DNA of 64,000 bases from Chlamydomonas sphaeroides (taxonomy: Eukaryota; Chlorophyta; Chlorophyceae; Chlamydomonadales; Chlamydomonadaceae): assembly GCA_001662425.1 (NCBI GenBank), contig BDDC01000108.1:45628-109627 (forward strand), given 5' to 3'. This document shows positions 53,602-64,000 of the stretch, piece after piece (position 1 is the first letter of the stretch; the number at the start of each line of letters is the position of its first letter). Position numbers and translations under genes: made by a program. The notes beneath the pieces were generated by a model that was not told the DNA's origin, ran no database searches, and saw nothing but the letters and a program-made list of their open reading frames with translations.

Positions 53602-56475
53602 TCACAACCCGACGGCAAGCGGCGGCATCTGCGGCGCCGACAAGCCTCCGAGACCCGGAGCGGCGCCGCCGCCAGACGAGGAACCCCCGCCGCCGACGCC
53701 AGGCCCTGCGGGCGCTGCGGCGGCGCTGAGGGCCGACGCCAGCCCCGGCGGCATCTGCAGCCCCATGAGCCCTCCCAGTTGCTGGTGCTGCGACAGCGGC
53801 GGCAGCGAGCCTAGGCCGCCTAGCTGCGGCGGCGGAGGCATGGAACTCGAGAGCTGCCGCGACAGCTGCAGCTGCTGCTGCTGCTGCGCGGCCATTGGCT
53901 GCGGCAGCGAGAAGGCCGAGGGGCCGCCGGAGGAGCCCGGCGGCAGCGGGGGCAGCGACAGGCCCGAGGGAAGGTTGACCTGCCGCCCCGCCTGCGCCTG
54001 CTGTTGCTGCTGCTGCGCCTGCTGCTGAAGCTGCGCCTGGAGGGCGTTGAGCGATGCCTGCTGCGCCTGCTGCTGCGCTTGCGCCTGTTGCTGTTGCCCC
54101 TGCTGCTGTGCCTGCTCCTGCTGCTGTTGATGCTGGGGCATCTGCTGCTGATAGAGCGCCGCGGCAGCCGGATAGCCGAGCGGCGCCATCCCGCCGCCCT
54201 GCGCCTGGGCCGCAGCAACGGCCAGCTGCGCAAGCGCGGGGTCCGCGATGGGTTGCAGCGCGGCCGCGGCAGCGAGCAGGCTGCCCGCAGCGCCTGCAGG
54301 CAACGGCACGTGGGGAAACAGAGCAACATACCAGATTGCAGCTACAAGCACGGCGGTGAAACGACGAGGTAGTCCGCAGAAGCGCCGGAGCCCAACGAGG
54401 GCGTTCTAATCGCTTCCCAGGGACCACGCCCGCCCGCCGCAGGCCCACAGCAGCCCAGCTGCGCCCCGCTTCCCTCATCGTTCGCACCGTTGGGCTGCTG
54501 CCAGGGCATGCCCAGGCCGCCGGGCGCGAGCGGGTTGCCGGGGAAGGGCGGCTGCTGCGGCTGCGCGCCCAGCTGCGGCTGCTTGGCCTGCTGCTCTGCC
54601 ATCTTCTTAAGCACGTGGCTGTCGTCGTGTATTTGAAACGGCGAGCTACGCAGGCAACGCAAGGCAGCGGCAAGGAAGCAGCAGGAAGCGACATCAGCAA
54701 CAGGGCGGACCTGACGTCGCAAAAGTGGTCCTGAAAGCTCGGAACCGACCGAGCTGAGCCGTGCAGCAAGCCCGTGGCGGATGGCACAGGCGGGCCGCGC
54801 CTGCGGCGGCAGGCACTCACTGGTAGAAGTCAAACTGCACGTCCTGCATGTCCTCCGAGATCTTCACCTCCACCGTGGCGTCAGGCTTGGCCTGCGCGGC
54901 GCAGCCCACGTGGACGTGTCAGGCCACACATCAGCACGGTAGGTAGCTGGGCTGTCTGTCCCGCTGCGCGATGCGGCGGCGCCCTGGCGCCGCGCGACCC
55001 CTCCGGTGACTGCCCACGAGCGCCAGCGGCCGCCGGCAGAGCAGCGCAGCGTGGTCAGGCCCCCAGCAGCTGCTGGGGCAGCGTATCTCACCTGGACCAG
55101 GATAAAGGGCAGGAACAGCTGCGTGCCGCCCGGGTTGGCGCCGCGCTGCTGCGAGCGGTCCAGCAGCTTCTTCATGGCCCGGTGCTGCTCCACCAGGTCC
55201 TGGCAGGCCGCAGCGGCGGCCGGGTGGGGTCGAGGGTAGCAGGTCAGCGCGTTGCAAGCAGAGCGCAGGGCTGGCACGCCCCGGGGCCACGGCCACGGCC
55301 GCCGCCGTCGTGCCCGGCCCTCCTGACCACCGGCACGCTCGAGCGCTGCATGATGAACATGCAGAGGCTAAAAAACGGAAAACGCGAACGAAGGCAGCAC
55401 GGTATCCGGCACCAGAGTGCCAAGACCACCGGCCCCTTGAGTACTGTGTTACCCGTGAGGCTTGGTCCGCTCCTCGACTCGGCGCCGCAATCGTACCAGT
55501 CCATCCGCCCATTCCCCGTGCTCTCCCCTGTAGCCCACCTGCAGGTACAGCTGCTTCTGCTCCACCTCCTTGATCTTGGCCACGCGCTCCCCCCGAACCC
55601 GGTCTAGCGAGTTGTGCGAGAGCTTGGGGAAGCCGCGCCACAGGATCTCCTTCTTCTCCTTCTGGATGATGTCCATCGCCATGAGCACGTTGATTGCGTC
55701 GTATACGCGCCGCCGAATGTTCTTTTCGTCGTACTGGCCGTTCTTGTTCATGGCCTCGATCTTGCTCATCTCGGCGACCAGCTCGTCGGCGACTTCGTTG
55801 TACGTGGTGCGGCCCTTGGCCTCCACCTTTTCGCACACCTTCATGCTGAAGTGGCGCAGCCCCTTGCTGCCGCCGCGGCTGCCAGACGCGTCCGCGCCAC
55901 GCGACGTCTTGCGCCGTTTGGAGGAACCGTCCGTGCCGCCCGAGCCGGCGGCGCGGGGGTGGTACGAGGTGACGAGCTGGTTGAGGGACACCTTGGCCAG
56001 GTGCAACACCTGGGTGGCCCGTGCTGCAGTCATGTCCGAGGCCTGGTTGGCGAGCTGGCACTGCTGGACGTCAATGGGAGCGGTTGGCTCCGGCGGCGGG
56101 TTGTTGTGGCCGACGGGGCCGCCGGCATGTCCCGCAGCTGCGCCTGCGGCGGGCGGGCATGCGCGGTGGTCGCCGCGAGCCACCAAGGACGCACGAGCAG
56201 TCTCCGGCGGCTGGTCACGAGACACACCTGGTGTTTCTAACCGCGCCAGGTCATAGTGCACCTCCTGGACGAACTCGCGCAAGCCCTGGTAGGGCGGTTG
56301 CGGGATTGGGCGGGCTCAGCGAAGATGCTCGACCCAGGGACAGAGCGCGATGCAGTCTGTACGTTGAAGGAAGACTTACGACTAGCTCAAGTTCGTGCGC
56401 GAAGGGGAGAAGTTGGCTGAGGAAATGATCCCCCGGGGGCGCCCCGGGGTCTTGCCCAGGCTGCGGGCCTTCCAT
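53602..56475 (-). CDS. DP-type E2F dimerisation partner
   Basis: Partner of E2F in cell-cycle transcription control, acting in the nucleus. Six exons join in phase: 56475-56380, 56285-55539, 55199-55092, 54891-54821, 54645-54488 and 54293-53602, giving 623 aa. The winged-helix DNA-binding domain (about 173-245) starts KGLRHFSMKVCEKV and holds TTYNEVADELVAEMSK, KNIRRRVYDAINVLMAMDII and KEKKEILWRG; this RRRVYD form is that of DP, not E2F. SKRRKT just before it is a nuclear signal. The dimerisation part follows: EQHRAMKKLLDRSQQRG, TQLFLPFILVQ, VQFDFYHSPFQIHDDSHVLK. The last 230 residues are a Gln-rich then Gly/Pro-rich tail unlike plant DPs. The first 150 residues, including FLSQLLPFAHELELVGLREF, have no known counterpart. 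Upstream at 56830-56837 lies an E2F-like site, suggesting self-control. Confidence 0.93.
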
Positions 56476-58094
56476 GGCTTGGCAAGCAATCAACACACGC
56501 AAGCTTCGACTGGCAGGTGGTCCGCCGTGCGCGATTAGGCGCCAACGACGTCCTCGCTGTTTTGGTGCAGCGCGCCCCAGCTGCTCGGGACGGGCACGCG
56601 CAGCTAGGCCATAAAACCAGACGGTCTCGATGTTACAACGAGTTTGGTGGGTCAAACAGCAAGGCCGCCACGGGGGTTTGCCCTCGTCGTGGATGGCAAT
56701 TCACGCCGCTGCCTCCCGCAGTGTGTTGGTTGCGGCTTTCGACAATTGCACGTTTGATGAAGTGATGCAGTGCCAAGTTGGGGATTGTACGCGTCGGCGA
56801 AGGACGTCCTCCAGGAACGCGGGGCGAAAGGCGGGAACGGCCAATGCGTCGTTCAGCAAGCCAGCGAGCCCCCCGAAGCTGCATAAGTACGAAGAGCATT
56901 ATCTTTATATCCTCAGCAAATGAAGCGCGGCACTGGCTGCCGTGTGTCAGTCATGTCTCACCGCGGCCCCTCTTGGTCAGGGTTGGTCACACGCGCCCCT
57001 CTTGGTCCTCCCGCTCTTGGCCCGGCGCGCCATTGCATGCTGCAGCGGTACCTGGAGTCTAGCTGGACTGGAGGCTGTGCGTCCATTGCGTTGCGTCTAG
57101 TGAGTGCGTCGCCGCTGCGCATTCGTGCGCTTTTGCAGACACCCTCAGCCCCGCTCGCGATCACGTCCGGCAGTACGGAGATTCTGCTAGTTTTGCTTTA
57201 CACGACTAGCCCAATGCGGCACAGGGCAGCAGCGCCTGCCCCAGGCCTCGCACGGCCCACGGCTCCTACGCCAATGCGTGCACGCTGTTCACCGTCGTGC
57301 ACGCTGTGGTAGCAGCCCTTCCATCGTACAAACTGCCGATTGCTCTGCCCGACGCGGCAGCTGTCCAGCCCTCAACAGCACTTCTCTCTGCGCACCGCGG
57401 CGCACAGGTCTCTTATAGCACCCTCAACCCTTGCGAGCCCACCGTAGTACATACAAACCAAATAGAGATAAGCCAGGCCTTCACTGACGGAAGGCCATGC
57501 ACACACAGCAAGGGACGCCGGGCACACACGTCCAGCCCCAGAGATGATTTCCAAGACAGCCACAACCCCGCACACGCCGCACACGCAGGCACGGCGCCTG
57601 CGCATCGCGGGCCCGCCCAACACCGACTCCATTTCAAGACCCCTGACATCCGGGCAGGGCCCTGTAATAGACAGCTTAGTCATCGCTCGCTGCCAATCTG
57701 CAACAGCGCCGAGGCACCATACGGCGCAGCCGGCCCCCCACAAAACCCCTTGGGATGCACATGCATACTAGGGCCGGGCCCCAACCTGCAACTAGACCTC
57801 ATTCTTCTCTTCTCCCCTACCACTTGACTCGGGACGGTGCTCGTCCCCCTCCACGGACTGCCAGGGCCAGGCCAGCATGGCGGCGCCGCCACGGCAGCAC
57901 ACATTGCCCCTATACAGCCGCTGCTGGCATACTTGCCACCACGGGCACCAGCACCGCGCTGCCAACCGGCGCCACACGACACGCTGCACATCGCGGCATG
58001 CCGGGCAGTACGCCATCCGGTGCCGACCACCGCACGCCGCGCCGAGCGGCGCCCCGCAGTCGCCGATGATGCTGGCGGCGCCGGCGTGGACCGC
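56476..58094. promoter_or_regulatory. DP upstream region and NADK 3' end
   Basis: Both flanking genes are on the - strand. The first 450 bases are AT-richer than average and likely hold the DP promoter, with GGCGGGAA at 56830-56837 (TTCCCGCC on the - strand, an E2F-type site) and GGCGAAAG just before it. The rest (about 57100-58090) holds NADK 3' sequence. The + strand frame 57297-57827 shows no domain. No gene is supported. Confidence 0.5.
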
Positions 58095-61000
58095 TCACTC
58101 GCCGTTGTTGCTGGCGGCGCTGGCGTTGATCGCCTCCAGCTGCGCGGCGCTGAGCGGCTTCTGCATCGTGCGGTCGCTCCAGCGGAAGCAGCGCTCCAGC
58201 GAGTCGAACCAGTCGCCCGTCAGGTCGGAGCGGTTGATGGTGGGCACGGGGTTCTCCGACATACGCACTTTGACGCTGTCGCCGCGGCTCAGCTCCTGCA
58301 CGGGTTGGGTGCGGGGCAGGGCACGCGTGACAACCGAGACAGGCACAGCAAGCTCGACCCCATGACATCCTGGAACGACAAATACGAGTATGGCGGGGGC
58401 GCGCTTGAGATAGAACGTAGGCCTTTGAGCAGCGGCCTCTCTGCCTAGGCAGCTCCAATGAACGCAGCTCGGCATCGTGCGCCAGGGGCGCTGCCGGCGT
58501 AGAGTTCCTCGCACCTGTCGCGAGCGGCCGTCGAAGCACACCCAGGCGGTGCAGCGCGCGTTGTCCGGCACGCGCAGCTCGATCTCCGCGTAGTCGGGCA
58601 GGATGATGGGCCGGAACGACAGCGAGTGCGGGCACACGGGCGTGAGCAGGATGGCGGGCACGTTGGGGTGCACCATGGAGCCGCCCGCCGCCACCGAGTA
58701 CGCCGTGCTGCCTGCGGGAGGCATGGGCCGTAGTGTGGCGGCACGTCAGCTGGCCAAAGCCGACGCAGCCCTCCGGCCATTGCGTATGACGTTGGGATGC
58801 AGGCGCGCAGCCGCTGCGCCGCTGGCCGCCGCTGGGATGCTGGGCCTAGGACACTCGGCCGGCGGCGTTGCAGCCGTCTGGCTGACAGGGGACGGCAGGC
58901 GCCAGCTGGCCTGCTGCTGGCGAGCCCCAGCCACCACACGCACCCGTGGGCGTGGCCAGCATGATGCCGTCGGCCTGCACGCGCGCTATGAAGCGGCCCT
59001 TCTCGTAGCACTCGATGTTGGTGAGGAAGGCCGAGCTGCCGCGGTCAATGACCATCTCGTTCAGCACCTCGACGCACTGCTCCGGCTGCACGCCGCCCTT
59101 GCGCCAGATCTCGCACTCCAGCCGCATGCGCAGAGTTACCATGACGCCTGTTGACGGGGTGCGCCGGGCAGGAGTCAGGCACCGGGCACAGCGCCAGCGG
59201 CGGGTAAGGATGCAGGCCGCGCGCCAGGCGTGGGCCGCACGGCGCGTGTGCACCGCTCTGGCGCCGCCGCTCCTGCTGCGGAGCCCAGGCCCCTGTGCCC
59301 TCTCTCCGCCCCTGCGCCAGCTTGCTGTCCCTGCCCTGCCCTGCCAAGCCGATGCGCCCTCCCTTTTGTTTCCCGGCCGCGCACCCACCCAGGCTGTTGC
59401 CCGGCTCGTCCATACTGTTGACGCTGTCCAGCGACAGCAGTGTGCAGCTGTCCAGCTTCTGGCCGCCGTAGATCACGTCAAGCAGGTCGCGGCGGAAGTC
59501 GGTGAAGTCGTGGTTGGTGAGGAAGCCCATGGAGCCCATGTTGAAGGCGATCACCTGGCGGAACAGGCGCGCAGCGCAGGGAAGGGCGGGAGAGGGAAGG
59601 GGCGGCGCGGTTGGGAGGCATGGGGTGCGCTGGGGCGTGTAGCCGGAGCACCTGCTAGCGTCATGCCTTGCTGTTGGGGCTCTGGGAACGGCGCGTCGGA
59701 GCACCGGCATGCTGCCCTTCCAGCGGTCCTGCACGCCATCATTCGAACGCGTGCGCGCCCGCCAGGAGCGCCAGCGAGGACAGGCCACCCTCCCGCCAGC
59801 TGCAGCCACTGGTGCATCTGCCGCCAAGGCGTCTGCGCCGGCATCACTGCCATTTCGCGCGTCATCATGTGCCATACGCGCGCCCAAGGGGCCCGGTACC
59901 ATGCGCTGCGCCCGCCAGGGCTGCGCTGCCAGCTGCCCCAAGTCGTCCCTTCGCCTGCCCTGCACATGGGGGGGGCGCCTCCCACGTCCCCAAGGGGCTG
60001 CCGCTTTCGCCTTTCCTCACAAAGTTCATTACTAGGCCCCCGCCGGCCCTCACCGGCGGCATGCTGTTCTTGAATAGGTACGAGGAGTGCAGAATGACCC
60101 CGTCGCCGCCGATGCACACCACAAAGTCCACGTACTCGGCAAGCCTGCGCGTGTGGGTCCGAGTGTGAGGGCAGCGTGGTAGGCGATGCCGGCGATTGGG
60201 CGACATGCGGCCTTGGCCCAGGGTCGGACAGACGGAGCGTCCCCAGGGGATAGGCAATAGGAGCACCCGGAGCATGCGTGCCGACGAGGGGCCGGCTCAG
60301 GACTGCGCTACGGGCCGGCTAGCAATGCAGGTGGCGGCGGGGGTGGCACGGCCGTGGTGGGCCACCTGGGCTAACGTGGGCATGTGAGGCTGTCTAGGGA
60401 GAGGGCTGCAGGCGCGGCTGCTCCGCCACCGCAGGCGCATTGCGGCACAGCAGGACAGGGCGCCGAGCGCGATGATCCGAGCCGCGTGTGTTCGCCGTGT
60501 GCGGGGGCACGAGGGGATGCACCATGGGAGTAACGAACTAGTTGTGATTCTCCGAGCGTGAGCCCGGGCCCAAAGTCGCAAGCATTCTGCCCAGTTCCCA
60601 CAAGTCATCGAGGGCGTCGGCCCGTATGCTGTGTTCCAGGCGTGTAAGCCAGGCCAGGCAGCTGAGCCCCCGAGGCACTTGCTGCGCTGCGCCGGCAGCC
60701 AGCGCACACGCCCCGTGCGCCACGCGCTGAGCCGCAGCCCAGACACAGCAGCGCCCACAGCCTCGTCAACGGCTGCTCACCGCTCCGTGTCGCTTTCTGT
60801 AAAGGTGTAGACATACGGGTACTCCGGCCGGCCCGTGATGTAATCCGCGAACACGTGCGGCTCCACCACCACCCGCAGGCTGTGCTCTCTCCCCAGAAAG
60901 TCAATGACGTCCAGGAAGGGCTGCAGCAGCTCATCGCCCAGTTTCATGACCACCATCACGCTGCGGGTGGCCAACGAAGTGAACGTTAGTTGGGGCGCTG

Positions 61001-61392
61001 TAGCGACACGGTCTGCGCGCAGGGTGGAATCACAGGCTTCCGCGGGTTGCGGACCGTACGGCCGTACTGGCAGACGGGTAGGAAAGCCAGTGATAGAGCA
61101 GCAACCCGCACCTTTTGGGACGGTGCCGCCAGACGAGGAGGTGCTGTTGCGTGCTGGGGTACGCAAAGTGCAGCTTGCCGGTGCCTGTCAAGCAGGGTAT
61201 GTGCGTGGGTCAGCGAGCCGAGGGTGCTTTGATAAGCGTGCTCTGTTCCTGCAGCAGTACGAGAGAGCATGCAGGCTGGTGCATAGGCAGCGCACCGGTA
61301 ACGAGCTCGCGCGAGCAGCTCTTGCCATCCGTCCGCAGGATGTAGAGCGAGGACTTCTTGGGCCAGTCCGTGCTCCTGCGTGATGGCAGCAT
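58095..61392 (-). CDS. NAD kinase (ATP-NAD kinase family)
   Basis: Phosphorylates NAD to NADP using ATP. Eight exons join in phase: 61392-61296, 61184-61112, 60960-60781, 60144-60054, 59554-59389, 59147-58944, 58711-58515 and 58295-58095, giving 402 aa from the ATG at 61392. Motifs in order: VVVEPHVFADY, FVVCIGGDGVILHSSYLFK (GGDG, about 129-132), VIAFNMGSMGFLTN, the NE pair in VEVLNEMVIDRG (about 232), ADGIMLATPTGSTAYSVAAG and PVCPHSLSFRPIILP. The early HFAYPSTQQHLLVWRHRP segment matches the plant-type lead-in before the catalytic domain. All catalytic motifs are intact. The 5' end is not settled: basic, Ser/Arg-rich open frames run upstream to 61721 and could encode a transit peptide in one more exon, so the compartment is not assigned. 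Confidence 0.92.
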
Positions 61393-62739
61393 CCTTGGGC
61401 TGCTGCGCTAGAGACAGCGACTCCCGTAACAGGGCCCGCCGGAGCTGCAAGGGTCGCCGAAGCATCCTCCTGAGGGACGCCCGCGCCAGACGCTTCACAC
61501 ACCTCACGGTAGGGCTAGAGGGCGCGCTTGTCGAGGGCTCCGACACGGCTGGTTCCGCGATAGCGAGCTCCGGCGCGGGCGCGCTGGGCCCTGCTTGCGC
61601 ACGACAACCTCCCCCTACACGGCGAGTCCAGCAGCTCCCTCGTGCTAGCGACTGTCGCGATGAGCGACAGCGCGAGCCGACGGGCTCGCGAGATAAGCGC
61701 GGCATCGCTCGCTGAGTACAAAGTCGGTGCTTGTCTCGGGGCCCGTTTCAGCGTTTACTTGCAAGTGTCAGAAAGTATCCGTAAGGTGATGCCAATGCAG
61801 TTTGCGCAGGGCAAGCTCTGCTTAAAGCCTCATCGTAAATCGCCTATGGGCGCGTCACCGCACTGCCGCTAGCACGCTTGACACAATCATGATAGTTTTT
61901 ACTGTTGATCAAGGACTCGCAGTGTAAAGGGGTCTACCGACCAATGGGTCAACTCCTGTTGTGGGCAAAACCCGCGTCGAGATAAATGAACCTCAGGCTG
62001 TCTCACATGTGCATATATGACACGGCATGCCTTGTACTTCGGAGCATAGCAGGGGACAGTTGCAACCCTCAGGGCGCAGGTCGGTGGACGGCGCCTGACG
62101 GCGGGGTGCCGTCGGGGGCAGGGGGTGGGGGTGGAGGCCCGGTGGTGCCTGGAAACCCTGGATTTACCCATTCATCATGACGGGCTGTGCTCGTCCGGAG
62201 CACGCATATCAATTGCTCGGGTTGAGTGGCGCATGAAAAGGCTGCTGTGTGCGGCCGCGATAGTTACCACACTTTCACTTCCGGCTTGTCGAACTTGGAG
62301 CTTGTGTCCAGTACTGAGCTCCCATGTAAGCGTACTCACTCGTTATGTCGCGATAAGCTTAGTTGTAGGTAGTCGCTGTGTTGGTCAACACAAATTGGAC
62401 TGGCGACGGCGTTACCCCTGGCGCCGTTCCGCTGCTGCCTGGTGCCTTTGACGTCATGGTATGTGCTGACTGCGACCATCATTGAAAACCGGTACTCGCG
62501 AATTTCGCCAGGCGCCCATCGTCCTCCCCAACGGACGCCTACTTACCCTCCCCTCCCCTGTCGCCAACAGCCCCCTCTCCGATGTCTTGGCCGCGAGTGG
62601 TCTATCGCCGCGGACGACTTACCGCTTCCAATGTGGCTATTCGCGCTTTGGCACGCCGCATGGGTGGTGCGTGCCCAGCATGGTCGATGTGCTCCGTCGA
62701 CATCTAACTAGCCCTCGCACAACTATCCCCCCGCTGTAG
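61393..62739. other. Upstream of NADK and unresolved 5' part of the membrane protein gene
   Basis: 61393-61720 may hold a 5' NADK exon (open, basic frames on the - strand). 61730-62480 is the AT-richest part of the window and likely the divergent promoter. On the + strand, 62365-62456 ending GACGTCATG before GTATGT and 62510-62700 (APIVLPNGRLL, FQCGYSRFGTPHGW) look like candidate exons of the following gene, but their phases could not be fixed. Confidence 0.4.
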
Positions 62740-63901
62740 CCGGTGCTCGCTGTTAACCTGGACTTCGTCGTCAACGAGCTCGAGGTGGGCACCACGCTGT
62801 GTGCCGCCGCACAGCACGCTGTGCCGTCCGCCGAGCCCTCGCGCCACCCCCTGCTTAACGGCTCACCACCTATGCCCTCAGGGCTCGTGCCGCTACCGGC
62901 GCCGTGAGGTGAGCCGCCTCCGGCTGCCGCATGCTCCGCTGTCGCTAGCAGCGCCCCCGCTGACGCGGCTTCCGGTTTCACCAGAGAGTATCAATAACAA
63001 TCGCCCGGGTGCAGGTCATAATCAACTCGATCCAGCTGGCTCTCTGGAGTGCGCTCCTGCTGCTCAACCTGTGGACCGCCTGGGAAAGCCGCCAAGGCAA
63101 GCCACGGCACGTCACGTTGCCTCCCACCCCCATCGCAACCCAGCCCGCTCCACCCGCCCACGCCACCTCCCCATTCTTACCCCACGAACTTTCCCAACCA
63201 CCAGGCGACCTGTTCTCCACCTCGGCCCGGCGCCGGGTGGTGCCCGCCCTCCTGGCCAGCTTCTTTGTGTGGGCGGGCCTGGTCGTCAACACCACCGCCG
63301 CCACGGGGCTGCTGTATGACATGCACGCGGCGCCCTGCCCCCGGCAGCTTGGGCGGTCGCGGGAGGCGCAGGAGCACCTGTGGAAGGCCAACACCGTTGC
63401 AGGCTGGGTGTCGGTGATGGCGGGCGGCATCGCCTTGGTGCTGTCGTTCAAGTGGAACGCCAGCTGCGAGGTGGGGGCCACTTGGCTGTGACGGTAGCCT
63501 GACGCCGGCGCGGGCCCCCACTGTCTTGCTTCAAGTACCTGCGTGCTGCAGCGCCCCATGGGAGGCGGGGATGCCCGGGCCGCGCCTCAAGAGGCTGGGT
63601 CGTCCCCCGCCGATGCGCGCAGGCCTTGGTCAAGGGCTGCGGCTGCATGTGCTGCTGGGCAGAGGACGCGATGCAGGTATGGTGGGCCGGGAGCTGTGGA
63701 CGAGGAGGTGCGGCCGAGAGGCGTACGCTGCGGATGGCCTATGCATCGGGGCTGCGTCGCTGCGCTTGGCTACGCGCAAGCCCGCACACACACCCCGGGC
63801 AGGCTGGGCCTCGCTTCCGCACCGGCGCATTTTATCGCATTCCCTCTACGCACGGCCGACGCGCCACTCAACCCGGGGCAAGCTGTGCCACGCACGCGTA
63901 A
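62740..63901 (+). CDS. Multi-pass membrane protein, partial
   Basis: Not recognised. Supported exons are 62740-62784, 63015-63096, 63205-63470 and 63623-63676 or reading on to a TAA at 63899-63901. Three hydrophobic segments are seen: IQLALWSALLLLNLWTAW, VVPALLASFFVWAGLVVNTT and VAGWVSVMAGGIALVLSF, with a Cys-rich piece (KGCGCMCCWAEDAM) in the last exon. The exon 63015-63096 ends at a GC donor (AAG then GCAAGC) and joins GDLFSTSARRRV in phase. The 5' exons are unresolved and lie before 62740. If the donor at 63677 is used, the gene may run past the window edge; otherwise the TAA ends it. The gene is divergent from NADK. Confidence 0.5.
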
Positions 63902-64000
63902 GGTTCTGTTCTAATGAACACTTGAACACACACGAGCGGGGAACTCTTACGAGTCCGCCCGCCGCCAGTGCACACACACCGCACACATGCCGGCTTGCTG

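Noticed and set aside
52903..53814. 303-aa open frame on the + strand
   Set aside because: Its 3' part is antisense to the Gln-rich DP exon and the rest has no domain or splice support.
57297..57827. 176-aa open frame on the + strand in the DP-NADK interval
   Set aside because: No recognisable motif, and the context fits NADK 3' sequence.

Overview
This window is nuclear DNA of a GC-rich green alga. The evidence is the very high GC content, about 115 short spliceosomal introns that can be read from conserved proteins, long Ala/Gly/Pro/Gln-rich linkers inside proteins, TGTAA-type poly(A) signals behind several genes, and plastid-type or mitochondrial-type presequences. A core chlorophyte (for example Sphaeropleales or Trebouxiophyceae) fits best; the species cannot be named from the sequence. 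Two assembly gaps (11624-11964 and 45461-45837) interrupt genes.

Sixteen protein-coding genes are supported. Fourteen were joined exon by exon with matching intron phases (start codon not settled for NADK or SCL). The pseudouridine synthase has an unresolved 5' end and one unresolved junction, and the last gene is partial. Left to right: neurochondrin family (-, 306-5347); DUF3119 plastid membrane protein (-, 6207-7988); RsuA-type pseudouridine synthase (+, 8624-11987); Aha1_N Hsp90 co-chaperone (-, 13231-15270); metallo-beta-lactamase-fold protein (+, 15698-18677); RNA polymerase I second-largest subunit (-, 20395-30185, 24 exons); SDE2 (+, 30589-31545); PREY/UPF0434 protein (-, 32659-33469); selenocysteine lyase/cysteine desulfurase (+, 33649-37252); bZIP factor (+, 37771-40186); peroxisomal hot-dog thioesterase ending SKL (-, 41476-43330); NAK/AAK1-type kinase (+, 43837-50016); PEN-2 of gamma-secretase (-, 51265-52358); DP-type E2F partner (-, 53602-56475); NAD kinase (-, 58095-61392); and a partial multi-pass membrane protein (+, 62740-63901).

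The layout is strongly head-to-head. Six of seven + strand gene starts lie a few hundred bases from a - strand start, and some pairs make functional sense: DUF3119 with the organelle-type pseudouridine synthase, Pol I with SDE2 (both nuclear RNA genes), and PREY with selenocysteine lyase (both with mitochondrial-type N-termini). The exception is the bZIP gene, which follows selenocysteine lyase in tandem. No operons, CRISPR arrays, prophages or intact autonomous transposons are se seen.

Non-gene features worth attention are a 136-bp element present three times in two introns of the Pol I gene, a second short dispersed element at three places, several intronic minisatellites, and an unusually high share of GC-AG introns (five well supported plus one tentative). 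All gene calls rest on reading motifs by eye; no database search was run.
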